From Candidatus Gagatemarchaeum stordalenia (GTDB lineage: Archaea; Thermoproteota; Nitrososphaeria; Nitrososphaerales; Gagatemarchaeaceae): 64,000 nt of DNA. The stretch is taken from NCBI GenBank assembly GCA_003164815.1, contig PLUF01000069.1, positions 1-64,000 on the forward strand, read 5' to 3'. The notes below the pieces were generated by a model. It ran no database searches. It had not been told where the DNA came from and worked only from the letters and a program-made list of their open reading frames with translations. How positions within the stretch are numbered: position 1 is the first letter of the stretch; each line of letters starts with the position of its first letter. Both the position numbers and the translations under genes were made by a program. This document shows, piece after piece, positions 51,635-59,817 of the stretch.

Positions 51635-51988
51635 ATGATAGCGGATCTCCACACGATGTTCGACAAGAAAGACGTGAATGAGGTTCGCGATTTTCTGATC
51701 GACGTCATGGAATACCCGTTCATGGACGGCGATTTCTGGCTCATCCCTGTCCTGACCAGCGCGGAGGTGGGTGTCCCCCTTAAGGGAGGGAAGAACGCCA
51801 ATGAGCTCTATCTCATCTCCGACAACCTGGAGACGACCGTCAAGGAGCTCGGAACCAAGGGGGTCGAATTCACTAAACCGATCTCAGAGACAAGCCTCGG
51901 TTATGTGACCTCGATCAAGGTTCCCGGCGGTGGTGAGATCGGCATGTGCCAGCAGAAGGAACAGCTATCAGCGAAGGCGTCCTCGTGA
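51635..51988 (+). CDS. VOC/glyoxalase-fold protein
   Basis: The 117-residue protein reads NEVRDFLIDVMEYPFMDGDF, ELYLISDNLETTVKELGTKG, VEFTKPISETSLGYVTSIKV and PGGGEIGMCQ, the two-repeat VOC fold. Metal ligands are not clear in the first half. It is at the left border of the arsenic island; some VOC proteins (ArsI) act on organoarsenicals, but the ArsI cysteines are not present. Confidence 0.65.
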   Translation: MIADLHTMFDKKDVNEVRDFLIDVMEYPFMDGDFWLIPVLTSAEVGVPLKGGKNANELYLISDNLETTVKELGTKGVEFTKPISETSLGYVTSIKVPGGGEIGMCQQKEQLSAKASS

Positions 51989-52068
51989 CCACCTAGGCTG
52001 GGTCCGTAAGCTCGATTCAGAAACAATATCTTGGTCCTGGCTAGCGTCGCGATCGAGAGCACAAGCAA

Positions 52069-52080
52069 GTCAATAAATAG
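52069..52080 (+). promoter_or_regulatory. arsR promoter with GTCAATAAATAG element
   Basis: GTCAATAAATAG holds the TATA box (AATAAATA, 23-30 bases before ATG 52102) fused to the GTCAATAA half-site also found at the arsC/channel and arsM promoters. The same 12 bases occur upstream of arsM. Confidence 0.65.
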
Positions 52081-52101
52081 CACAGCCTCCGCTTCATCCC
52101 C

Positions 52102-52353
52102 ATGCCTATCGTCTGTGCTTCAGGGACCTGCGACCCAGACGAGTGCGTCGAACTTACGACCAGGGAGCTGTCCGTCTGCGATGTCGTCTGCAGTTCCCAT
52201 GAGCCAGTCTCATTCACCCAGCTGAAGGAGTCTACCAACCTCCACCAGGAGATCCTGTCGCGCATCCTTCACAGGCTGGACGTGCACGGTCTGGTCCAGA
52301 AGGTAGACGGCAAGTACGAAGGCGATTGCAGGGCGCCAGTCTCCGATCCCTAA
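52102..52353 (+). CDS. arsR: ArsR-type arsenic-responsive repressor
   Basis: The 83-residue protein has cysteines near the N-terminus (CASGTCDPDEC) and CDVVC at about 25-29, close to the ELCVCD metal site of classical ArsR, then a winged helix (VSFTQLKESTNLHQEILSRI, LHRLDVHGLVQKVDGKY). It is shorter than usual ArsR (about 100). It should release DNA when As(III) binds the cysteines. The gene overlaps the end of the convergent arsC-type gene by 4 bp. Confidence 0.72.
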   Translation: MPIVCASGTCDPDECVELTTRELSVCDVVCSSHEPVSFTQLKESTNLHQEILSRILHRLDVHGLVQKVDGKYEGDCRAPVSDP

Positions 52354-52784
52354 CGGGCTCTCGGCGAGGATTCCTTCGCCAGGACCTTCACCACCCGTTC
52401 GATCACGTCCCTGATGTACCGTATCTCCTCGATCGACTTTCCTTGAGGATCGGGGATGCTCCACTCGACGAGCTTCTTGCTCATCTTCTTGCGTAGATTG
52501 CCTGGGAGGGACTTCTCAAGGGTCGAGTCGGTCAGGACGACAAGGCCTGCGCTCTCTATCATCTCGGCCGTGAGCTCTTTCGGGATGTTCCGAGAAACGT
52601 CGATTCCGACCTCCCCCATCGCGGACAGGACGAGCGGATTGACGTGCGTTGAAGGAAACGTGCCTGCGCTGGAGGCTTCCAGACCGAGGTTCTTCGCGAA
52701 CGCCTCCGCCATCACGCTGCGGCTGGAATTCTCGATGCAAACGAACAGTATGGGCCTCCTGCGGCCGTCTTCGAGTGAGGGCAT
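52350..52784 (-). CDS. ArsC-like low-molecular-weight phosphatase lacking redox cysteines
   Basis: A 144-residue protein of the LMW-phosphatase/arsenate reductase fold, with the P-loop VCIENSSRS (C16-x5-R22) and the C-terminal WSIPDPQGKSIEEIRYIRD. Unlike its paralogue at 53603, it has no second or third cysteine: the segment reads VVLTDSTLEKSLPGN where the reductase has MGCSVEEACP. It therefore cannot run the usual triple-cysteine reduction and may be a phosphatase or use another thiol. It is divergent from the channel gene, with the 17-bp inverted repeat between. Confidence 0.75.
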   Translation of the reverse strand: MPSLEDGRRRPILFVCIENSSRSVMAEAFAKNLGLEASSAGTFPSTHVNPLVLSAMGEVGIDVSRNIPKELTAEMIESAGLVVLTDSTLEKSLPGNLRKKMSKKLVEWSIPDPQGKSIEEIRYIRDVIERVVKVLAKESSPRAR

Positions 52785-52813
52785 GGCATCCCGAACAACC
52801 CGGGTTTGGGTTA

Positions 52814-52872
52814 TTATTGACCAACCTGCTCCGGCCCCTTGATATATACTCGGTCAGCAGGTTAGTCAATAA
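52814..52872. promoter_or_regulatory. 17-bp inverted repeat, probable ArsR operator
   Basis: TTATTGACCAACCTGCT (52814-52830) and AGCAGGTTAGTCAATAA (52856-52872) are inverted with one mismatch. The TATA box GATATATAC (52841-52849) of the channel gene lies between them. The outer half-sites TTATTGAC/GTCAATAA are shared with the arsR and arsM promoters. A repressor bound here would shut both divergent genes. Confidence 0.72.
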
Positions 52873-52884
52873 GTACCCCCTGGC

Positions 52885-53619
52885 GTGGAGTTTTCTGCAA
52901 GGGTCGCGCGGGAGATTTTGCGATTATTTCCAAGTCCTGGGAGCAAGAAGCAATGCCTTTCGGAGCTGTTTGGGACCTACATGCTCGTCTTCCTCGGTCC
53001 CGGCTCGGTTGTCGCCGCCTCCCTTCTCGGCATGGCGCCGACCGACTCTCTCGTGTTCGTGGCCGCGGTCTTTGGGGGGACGGTCGCCGGGATGATTAGG
53101 TTGCTCGGCTGGACTTCGGGGGCGAACATCAATCCCGCGGTCACCCTCGGGAGCACGCTGGCCGGAATCTCCAAGAGCGACCTGTTGCTTCCGTATGTCC
53201 TCTTCCAGGTCGCCGGCGCGCTGCTCGCGGGTCTCAGCCTCGCGCTCGTCTTTGGGTCTCAGGGCTCAGCGACCAGCCTCGGCTCAACCAAGCTAGCCGC
53301 CGGCGTCTCGCCGACCGAGGGTGTAGCGCTCGAGATCGTGGGGACATTCATCCTCGTCGTCTCAGCGCTCTCGGCGGGTTCCTTTCTGAAGAGTTCCCTG
53401 AGGCAGGCCCTCCTTGTGGGCGGGACGCTCTTCGTCCTCATACTCTTCATAGGGCCGCTCACGGGGGCGTCGCTCAATCCTGCTCGGAGCCTCGGGCCCT
53501 CCCTCTTCTCGGGCTACTTTGACAACCAGGCCATCTACTACATCGGGCCCGCCCTCGGCGGAGCCTGCGCTGGTTTAATATTCAGGAGACTGAAGAGACC
53601 ACATGGCAACGGAAGCTAG
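52885..53619 (+). CDS. Aquaporin-family (MIP) channel of arsenic island
   Basis: The 244-residue protein has six spans and both MIP motifs: GANINPAVTLG (NPA at 83-85) and GASLNPARSLGP. In ars loci such channels (AqpS type) let arsenite leave by its gradient or take up organoarsenicals. The start is GTG 52885. The gene overlaps the next arsC by 17 bp. No ArsB or Acr3 pump is in the window, so this channel may be the As(III) exit route. Confidence 0.82.
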   Translation: MEFSARVAREILRLFPSPGSKKQCLSELFGTYMLVFLGPGSVVAASLLGMAPTDSLVFVAAVFGGTVAGMIRLLGWTSGANINPAVTLGSTLAGISKSDLLLPYVLFQVAGALLAGLSLALVFGSQGSATSLGSTKLAAGVSPTEGVALEIVGTFILVVSALSAGSFLKSSLRQALLVGGTLFVLILFIGPLTGASLNPARSLGPSLFSGYFDNQAIYYIGPALGGACAGLIFRRLKRPHGNGS

Positions 53620-54031
53620 AACCTCGATTCTGTTTGTCTGCGTGGAGAACGCGGGGAGGAGCCAGATGGCCGAGGCCTTTGCGAGGAAACAAGGGATGAA
53701 CGCCTCAAGCGCCGGGACCGTCCCGTCGTCGAAGGTGAACCCAATCGTGGTCCAGGCCATGAAGGAGAAGGGAATAGAGATTGGGTCGAAACTCCCCAGG
53801 ATGCTGACGACCGAGATGATAAGTCAAGCAAGCCTAGTCGTAACCATGGGCTGTTCCGTGGAGGAGGCGTGCCCGAGGCCCATGCTGGCTCAGATGCAGA
53901 AGAAGCTCGTGGACTGGAACCTACCCGACCCTAAGGGCAAGCCGATCGAGGAGGTGCGGACGATCAGAGACGAGATAGAGAGGCGGGTCACTGAGCTATC
54001 GGAGACGCGGGGACCGGCTTCTTCGCCTTGA
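53603..54031 (+). CDS. arsC: Arsenate reductase, thioredoxin-coupled type
   Basis: The 142-residue protein has the P-loop VCVENAGRS (C13-x5-R19) and two further cysteines, C84 and C90 (MGCSVEEACP), the triad used to reduce As(V) to As(III) with thioredoxin. It ends WNLPDPKGKPIEEVRTIRDE as in ArsC. It overlaps the channel gene by 17 bp and the convergent arsM by 44 bp. Confidence 0.87.
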   Translation: MATEARTSILFVCVENAGRSQMAEAFARKQGMNASSAGTVPSSKVNPIVVQAMKEKGIEIGSKLPRMLTTEMISQASLVVTMGCSVEEACPRPMLAQMQKKLVDWNLPDPKGKPIEEVRTIRDEIERRVTELSETRGPASSP

Positions 54032-54746
54032 TGTGCGAGCTGTAGTACTTGAAGGGGTACTCCCCTATGTTGGAGTCGGAGATGTGCTCGATCTCGACGT
54101 CGGTGAATCCGACGCTGAGCAGCTTGTCCCTGTAGTCCGAGTCAGTCAGGGCCCCTGCGAGGCACGCCGACCATGCGTCCATGTCCGCCCTCGCGCTCTC
54201 GGGGATCTCGTTCTGGAGCGTGATGTCCGCGACGGCAAACACGCCGCCCTCCTTCAGCGCGCGAAAGGACTCCCTGAAGACCGCGGGCTTGTCTGGCGAG
54301 AGATTTATCACACAGTTCGATATGATGTAGTCCACGCTGCTCGACTGGATAGGGAGGTGTTCGATCTCGCCCAGCCTGAACTCGGCGTTGTCGTACTTGC
54401 TCCCGTACTTCGCCTTCGTCTCCCGCGCCCTCCAGACCATCTCTGGAGTGGCATCAACGCCGATGGCCTTGCCGGTGGCTCCCACAATCTGCGAAGCCCT
54501 GAAGATGTCAATTCCACCACCGCTCCCCAGGTCGAGAACCACGGCACCCTCGGTGGGGGTGACGAGCTGCAAAGGTGACCCGCACCCGGCGTTGACCGAA
54601 GAGGCCTCTGGTGGGACGGAGCCGTCCAAAGAAATGACGCCGGAGTCCCCATCACAGCCGCCCGCGCCACAGCAGTCCGATGCCGAGGACACGGCAATCT
54701 TGGAGTACCTCTCCTTTACCGCCTTGCGGATTTCCAGCTCAGACAT
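53988..54746 (-). CDS. arsM: Arsenite S-adenosylmethionine methyltransferase
   Basis: From ATG 54746 the 252-residue protein has the SAM loop VLDLGSGGGIDIF (70-82) and the ArsM-type cysteines: C25/C26/C31, C55 in NAGCGSP, C145 in IISNCVINLSPDK and C195 in SACLAGAL. The last two plus C55 bind As(III). It methylates arsenite to volatile or less harmful products. The promoter carries CTATTTATTGAC (the arsR element reversed) 23-34 bases upstream, which also sets the start; the longer frame to 54986 is rejected. Confidence 0.88.
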   Translation of the reverse strand: MSELEIRKAVKERYSKIAVSSASDCCGAGGCDGDSGVISLDGSVPPEASSVNAGCGSPLQLVTPTEGAVVLDLGSGGGIDIFRASQIVGATGKAIGVDATPEMVWRARETKAKYGSKYDNAEFRLGEIEHLPIQSSSVDYIISNCVINLSPDKPAVFRESFRALKEGGVFAVADITLQNEIPESARADMDAWSACLAGALTDSDYRDKLLSVGFTDVEIEHISDSNIGEYPFKYYSSHIKAKKPVPASPIAQ

Positions 54747-54768
54747 GGGATCAGCCTGAACGCACCGG

Positions 54769-54780
54769 CTATTTATTGAC
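54769..54780 (-). promoter_or_regulatory. arsM promoter with the shared arsenic element
   Basis: On the minus strand GTCAATAAATAG is identical to the arsR promoter element at 52069. It includes the TATA box, 24-31 bases before the arsM ATG. Confidence 0.65.
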
Positions 54781-54784
54781 TGAT

Positions 54785-55864
54785 TCAGCCCGTGCTGACC
54801 GAGTAGATCGGCGGCAGCCCGTCGGCAATGAGCTCCCATCTCTTTCCGCCATTCCTGCTTCCGTACAGCTGGCCGGTGGTGGTCCCGAAGTAGATGCCGC
54901 ACGGGTCCTCCATGTCCGAGGACATACCATCTCTGAGGACATTGTAGTACGAGCGCCTCGGGAGGCCGGAGCCCAACGGCGTCCAACTCTTCCCGGAGTC
55001 GTCAGACCCCCAGACGAGGAATCTACCGTTCGGAGGAAGCCGCGCATCCCCAGACTCCTCAGGGGCCACGAAGACCCTCTTGGGGTCATTGGCATCTGTC
55101 GCAATGGCGAAACCGAAGCGTGCGGGAAGGCCCTTGCTGATATCGACCCAGTTCTGCGCCCCATCGTCGCTCCGATACACCCCGCAATGGTTCTGCTGGT
55201 AGATCAGTTCAGAACGCTGGGGGTGGCGGACGAGGTGGTGAGGGCACTGGCCGAAGACCGGGTACTGGTGCTTGGGCGGGAAGAAGTCGGCGAGCGTGTC
55301 CTTGTTGCGGAAGCCCCAGGTCTTGCCACCGTCGGTGGTCTTCATGACCCCTACCGAGGACGAGGCCACGACTATTGTGTCGGGGTCCCTCGGGTCGACG
55401 AGTATCGTGTGCAGGCAGAGGCCGCCTTGCCCAGGATTCCATTTCGATCTGGTCTCGTGGTTGGATAGGCCCCGGTTGAGCGCCCAGGTATCACCTGCGT
55501 CGTCGCTCCTGAACAGTGCTGCCGGATCCACGCCACAGTAGGTCACGCTCGGCTCGTCTTCGTTGGCAGGCTGGATGTGCCATACCCTTGCGACGGTCAG
55601 GTCGCTCTTCTTGGGGAACTTCGGCGGCTTCGCGCTCTGCTTCCACGTCTTTCCGTAGTCGGCGCTCCTGGCGATGGTCGGTCCCCAGACGGAGCTGTCG
55701 ACCGCGGCCAGAACCAGCTTGTTCCGGGGGTCGTAGGCCAGATGGTAGATTTGCGTACCCTTGAAGTGGGGGCCGGTCGACTTCCACGTCCTCCTCCCGT
55801 CCTTGGATTCGAAGACGAAGGCCCCCTTCTTCGTCCCTACCATCAAGAGGTTTCTCGAGTTCAT
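54785..55864 (-). CDS. BNR/sortilin-like beta-propeller protein
   Basis: The 359-residue protein is built from propeller blades with Asp-box motifs (SADYGKTWKQ, SDDAGDTWAL, TTDGGKTWGF, SDDGAQNWVD, SDDSGKSWTP, RNGGKRWEL), as in exo-alpha-sialidase-like/VPS10-type proteins. There is no signal peptide, so it is cytosolic. It lies 11 bp downstream of a MoaD-like gene on the same strand; this pairing of a glycosyl-hydrolase-like propeller with a MoaD/ThiS-like protein is seen in other genomes, but its role is unknown. Confidence 0.8.
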   Translation of the reverse strand: MNSRNLLMVGTKKGAFVFESKDGRRTWKSTGPHFKGTQIYHLAYDPRNKLVLAAVDSSVWGPTIARSADYGKTWKQSAKPPKFPKKSDLTVARVWHIQPANEDEPSVTYCGVDPAALFRSDDAGDTWALNRGLSNHETRSKWNPGQGGLCLHTILVDPRDPDTIVVASSSVGVMKTTDGGKTWGFRNKDTLADFFPPKHQYPVFGQCPHHLVRHPQRSELIYQQNHCGVYRSDDGAQNWVDISKGLPARFGFAIATDANDPKRVFVAPEESGDARLPPNGRFLVWGSDDSGKSWTPLGSGLPRRSYYNVLRDGMSSDMEDPCGIYFGTTTGQLYGSRNGGKRWELIADGLPPIYSVSTG

Positions 55865-55875
55865 CGTAATCTCTC

Positions 55876-56154
55876 TTATCCCCCGGCGACGGAGGGAAGG
55901 ATGTAGACCTCGTCTCCGTCCTTGACCTTCGTCTTCTCGCTCTGAAGGTCCCTGATGTTCTCCTCGTTCAAGAAGATGTTGACGTACGGCCTCGTCTTGT
56001 CGTGCTCGTCGAGAATCCTGTCTCGCACTGCCGGGAAGATAACAAAAAGCTTCATCAGAAGATCGAGGATATCCCCCGCTTGGGGAATCTCAATGTCCAA
56101 CTTACTCTCGGTGTAGGTTCCAAGATGCCCGGTGAGGTGGATCCTTACGGACAA
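55876..56154 (-). CDS. MoaD/ThiS-like small ubiquitin-fold protein
   Basis: A 92-residue beta-grasp protein: SVRIHLTGHLGTYTESKLDI, ILDLLMKLFVIFPAVRDRIL, NIFLNEENIRDL and DGDEVYILPSVAGG. The terminal Gly-Gly is the part that is adenylated and carries sulfur or forms isopeptide bonds in MoaD, ThiS and SAMP proteins. A TATA-like box (GTTTATTA, 56179-56186) lies 25-32 bases upstream. It is the first gene of the pair with the BNR propeller, not of a molybdopterin operon. Confidence 0.82.
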   Translation of the reverse strand: MSVRIHLTGHLGTYTESKLDIEIPQAGDILDLLMKLFVIFPAVRDRILDEHDKTRPYVNIFLNEENIRDLQSEKTKVKDGDEVYILPSVAGG

Positions 56155-56245
56155 CCAATCGGTCTAGTGCCCCCCAGCTAATAAACAGAGATGTTCAGTA
56201 GAAACTGATTCGTTCCGCCGCAGCCCGGCGCTCAGGTCTTCGGAC

Positions 56246-56716
56246 TTACATCAGGCCGATTTGCCTCATCAGCCCCACCAAGTCATAGAACAGCCTCTCC
56301 TCGAGGATCTCACCGCTCTCGCTCCAGTGGGCGACCGTACAGAACTCGACTTGGAACTTCTTGTTCGTCGGAGGTATGGTCTTCCCGCCAGCTACTTCCA
56401 TCCGGCCCTTCATGGTGCCGAAGAAGTCCGCCACCGTGCACGTCATGTCCCCCTGGCCGAATAGAATCTTGTATGGGTTGTTGATCAGGTGGTTGTCCGG
56501 GAAAGTCATGAAAAACTCCTTTGCCTCTGCCTCGTGGTTGTCCCGTCCGCGGGTCGGGTTAGGCTGGCCAGGCCAGAAGACCGCTGTGTCAGCTGCGTGA
56601 CGTTTCCTGAAGACCTTCCAGTCCTGACCATTCCAGGCGTCGTCCAAGGTCTTCATCAACTCGAGATTCCTCTCCACTTTTTGTCTCTCCTTCTCAGCCG
56701 GGGAGGCGGATTTCAT
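56246..56716 (-). CDS. SnoaL-like ester cyclase/polyketide cyclase family
   Basis: About 156 residues with a SnoaL-like cone fold: RNLELMKTLDDAWNGQDWKV, DTAVFWPGQPNPTRG, FPDNHLINNPYKILFGQGDM, FCTVAHWSESGEILEERLFYD. Members act as cyclases or hydrolases on small organic acids or are simply binding proteins. ATG 56716 is set by a TATA-like CATATTAG 24-31 bases upstream. Stand-alone gene. Confidence 0.75.
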   Translation of the reverse strand: MKSASPAEKERQKVERNLELMKTLDDAWNGQDWKVFRKRHAADTAVFWPGQPNPTRGRDNHEAEAKEFFMTFPDNHLINNPYKILFGQGDMTCTVADFFGTMKGRMEVAGGKTIPPTNKKFQVEFCTVAHWSESGEILEERLFYDLVGLMRQIGLM

Positions 56717-56870
56717 TGAGCGAAAGTGACACACCGGAACTAATATGCTCTCTCGCGCCCCCAAGGCCCAACGGAGCCTCACGAGTCCCCATCCGAACTA
56801 CCGATGTTTCGCTTGCCCTCGTTCTATCCCTTAAATAACAAGGGTCTGCCCAGAGAAAAGACAGCCGAAA

Positions 56871-57470
56871 TTGCGAAACTCGACCGCCGTCTACCTGACA
56901 GTTGTGGGGGGCGTATTCTATGTAATTGGAGGCGCACTCGTGTTCTCGCTGGCGGGCGCACTCTCGAGTTTCGGTAATTTAGGAGATCTTTTCGGCAATT
57001 ACGGGGGCTTGGTGGCGCCAACTACCACACCCGCGCTCAGCACCTCCGGACTCAATGACGTTGTGTATGCAGTCGGGGGTTTTGGCATTGTGGCTGGTAT
57101 CCTGATAATCGCGGGAGGCGTCCTGATGGGCGCTGAGCAACCAAACCGGAGGAAGGCCGGCAGCATACTCGCGATTGTGATGTTGATCCTCGGGGCTCTG
57201 CCTGCGCTGGGTGGCCTCCTCATCGGATTCATCCTCGCGGCGATTGGGTGTTACATGGGACTGACCTACAAGGCGGCGAGGTCCAACTTCACGGTCGGGT
57301 TCGGACCGGTCGGCTCGGTCACTCTAGGACCTCAGTCGCCCTCGAATCCATCTGCGGGCGCACCCTCGGAGGCAGGTCGAGGACCGCTGAACTACTGCAT
57401 CAAGTGCGGGTCGAGGCTCCGCGACGGCGCAGTGTTCTGCGGAGCCTGTGGTGCGAGGGTGCCCGAGTGA
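56871..57470 (+). CDS. Four-span membrane protein with C-terminal zinc ribbon
   Basis: A 199-residue protein: four hydrophobic segments (VYLTVVGGVFYVIGGALVFS, VVYAVGGFGIVAGILIIAGG, ILAIVMLILGALPALGG, LIGFILAAIGCYMGLTY), a linker and a double CxxC ribbon at the end (CIKCGSRLRDGAVFCGACG). The start is TTG 56871, with a TATA-like TTAAATAA 33-40 bases upstream. Its 3' end overlaps the convergent membrane protein gene by 79 bp. Function unknown. Confidence 0.72.
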   Translation: MRNSTAVYLTVVGGVFYVIGGALVFSLAGALSSFGNLGDLFGNYGGLVAPTTTPALSTSGLNDVVYAVGGFGIVAGILIIAGGVLMGAEQPNRRKAGSILAIVMLILGALPALGGLLIGFILAAIGCYMGLTYKAARSNFTVGFGPVGSVTLGPQSPSNPSAGAPSEAGRGPLNYCIKCGSRLRDGAVFCGACGARVPE

Positions 57471-58308
57471 CTTGGATCCTGAGGATGGAACCCATCTGAC
57501 GCCCGGCTGCCCGCTATCCATCCTGTGAAGTAATAGGCGACGAAGGACAGAGGTATCGCCACAGCATATGCGGCAATGGTTCCGAAGAGGACGCCAAGGA
57601 TGGGGAATGAGAACCGGACCACCGCTGTGTAGGGGACGATGGTGAACAAGGTCGAGATCATGACCGGGACTGCTATACCACGCGACGCCTCCACCCCTTC
57701 GACCAGCTTGACGATGTAGATCGTGGACGTTATGATCGCGGGGAAGGATGCGAAGACGCCCCCGACGAGGGGCCCGAGGGTCGAGCTGAACAGGACTGCG
57801 CAGACGACGATCCCTCCGGCAAGGACGAACCGCCAGACCCACTCGAACGGGGTGAGTCTGACCGTTCTGCCCGCCACCCTCGGCCTCTGCTTTTTCGCCA
57901 GCGTGATGTAGAACGCTGCCGATATGGCGTAGAACCCCACCAGCGAGACCCAGTAGTCGGCCCCGAGCGTGATGGATACGGCTGAGAGGACGAACGAGGC
58001 AGTCCCCAGAAGACCAGGGACCCCGCTAGTGCGAACCGGAACCTCCCTCCTTTCGCAAGAAAGGCATAGACCAGCGGGAAAGCAGCTGTGAAAGCGAGCG
58101 CCAGGGGCAGAGCCGTGGTGGCCTCCACGGCCGTTCCCGCAGACTGGGTCCATCCGATGAAGGCGAGCGAGAATGCAACGGTCGAGGGGAAGCCGGCCAG
58201 TAGGCCACCGGCCCTGGGCCCGTACTTTACCGTCGACTCGGTAATGATGGTGACCCAGGTCCCTCCTATCAGGAACGAGAGGAGGAGTCGTACCAAGAAC
58301 AGGTCCAA
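57392..58308 (-). pseudogene. Polytopic membrane protein with frameshift
   Basis: The first frame (from ATG 58308) reads MDLFLVRLLLSFLIGGTWVT to FALAGSLVFW and then turns to nonsense. The other frame continues with GLLGTASFVLSAVSITLGAD and further spans (YAISAAFYITLAKKQRPRV; VVCAVLFSSTLGPLVGGVFA). The switch lies at about 58005-58025, near a GGGG run, and one or two bases are missing or added. Joined, it is a protein of about 290 residues with eight or more spans, like DUF3147-type families but not firmly placed. It may be a true mutation or a sequence error. Confidence 0.55.
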
Positions 58309-58493
58309 TGTTTACTGTCTCGCCGCCCTGAAGCTCCGCCGTTCTAAGCGTTGGGCCGACCGTGCGAACCACGTCCCCTTGCTCAAGGCTGCCGCGTACA
58401 ACAAAGGTGAACACCCGGCTGGCAGACCCTCTTGGGATGTGGGGCCTGTTCAAAGATGCTGGTTCAAGTGCCCCGCCCCTCCATGGTATGCCC

Positions 58494-59750
58494 ATGAACA
58501 CGAAGAAGTCAGCGGCGCTCGCAGCTACGATTGCAGTAGCGGCAGCCCTTGCGCTCATAACGGCGGCGATGTTCTCAGGAATCTTACCGACGACCACAAG
58601 CAGTCAGATTGGTACCGTTGTACTAGCTACGACCAGCACCAGCGTGGCCACGACATCGCAGCAGTCTTCGACTCAGGCGTCGACCCAGTCTTCAAAGCAG
58701 TCTTCAACCGAATCCTCGACCCAGTCGAGCACCCAAATCTCCTCCCAGCAGGGAACCCTCTCGATACTTCTGACCGACCCGCCCACGGTCCCTGTGGGCG
58801 TGACCAAGGTCTACATCAGCTACGCCAACCTCGCGGTGCATGTCTCCGGTGTGGCCAACAGCAGCGGTTGGACGACGGTGCAGGCGTCGGGTTCCATCGA
58901 GCTTCTGGGAACCGTCAACGTCAGCAAGACCATCTCCTCAGTCAAGATCGAGGCCGGCACCTACAACCTGATCAGATTCAATGTGACGGCGGCAGAGGTG
59001 ACCTACTACGGCCAGAACTACACCGCCTTCGTGCAGACCACTGAGCTTACGATGCCCATAGTTGGCGGAGTCGGTGTCACCGCCTCGACGCCCTGCGCGA
59101 CCATAATCGACTTCTCCCCTACCGTAATCAACACCGGAACCCAGTCAAGTCCGGAGTTCATCATAACCTCAGTCGCCTCGGCCTACCCCGTCCCATCCAC
59201 CGCTGTGACGGTGCAGCAGGAGCAGACAGGTTCTCAGATGAACCTGAGTACCATGAGCTGGTGGCAGGCCATCGCGTCGCAGACCACGGCCCATCTGTCC
59301 ATCGGTTCGGCAGCGCTCAACTCCACGTACCTCAACCTCAAGGTCACCAACACCGGAGGCGGCTCCACCGTGCTCCACCTAGTCACGATCACTCCCGTCC
59401 TCAACGCCACGGCTGCAGGTAGCCAGGGAGTGCTCCCGACGGCACTTGGTCAGGCGGCCATCTTCGTCGTCCTCAGCAACGGTACGCTGGTCCAGGTGCA
59501 GGTCTTCATGAACTCGATGATGGGCAGCACGAGCGCAAGCGCAATCTCCGCATCGCTCTTCGCTCAGCCGGGATTGAAGCTCCCGCCCGGCTCGACTGCC
59601 AGCCTCACACACCCCCACGGCACAATCCTTCTCGGCTTCACGGGAATGGCAATAGAGACCCCTGTGGGAATCATCCTCAAGGGCCACCAGTACCTCGTGA
59701 CCGTGATCGGCGAGCAAGCATCCGCAAGCATGATAGTGACGGCCTCGTAG
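58494..59750 (+). CDS. DUF4382 surface protein
   Basis: From ATG 58494 (or 58488) about 418 residues: a membrane segment (SAALAATIAVAAALALITAA), a Ser/Thr/Gln-rich stalk (SQQSSTQASTQSSKQSSTES) and the DUF4382 domain starting LSILLTDPPTVPVGVTKVYI. The domain has LLGTVNVSKTISSVKIEAGT YNLIRFNV-type blocks. The family is a beta-sandwich exported domain of unknown function, widespread in archaea and Bacteroidetes. Confidence 0.75.
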   Translation: MNTKKSAALAATIAVAAALALITAAMFSGILPTTTSSQIGTVVLATTSTSVATTSQQSSTQASTQSSKQSSTESSTQSSTQISSQQGTLSILLTDPPTVPVGVTKVYISYANLAVHVSGVANSSGWTTVQASGSIELLGTVNVSKTISSVKIEAGTYNLIRFNVTAAEVTYYGQNYTAFVQTTELTMPIVGGVGVTASTPCATIIDFSPTVINTGTQSSPEFIITSVASAYPVPSTAVTVQQEQTGSQMNLSTMSWWQAIASQTTAHLSIGSAALNSTYLNLKVTNTGGGSTVLHLVTITPVLNATAAGSQGVLPTALGQAAIFVVLSNGTLVQVQVFMNSMMGSTSASAISASLFAQPGLKLPPGSTASLTHPHGTILLGFTGMAIETPVGIILKGHQYLVTVIGEQASASMIVTAS

Positions 59751-59817
59751 CCGCCGCTATCCCAACCTTGTTTCTTCATGCTCACTTGGCTTAATAGAGT
59801 CCGGAGTTGTCGCTAGC

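Noticed and set aside
53988-54986. Longer arsM frame
   Set aside because: The extra 80 residues are unlike any ArsM, and the shared promoter element sits inside them.
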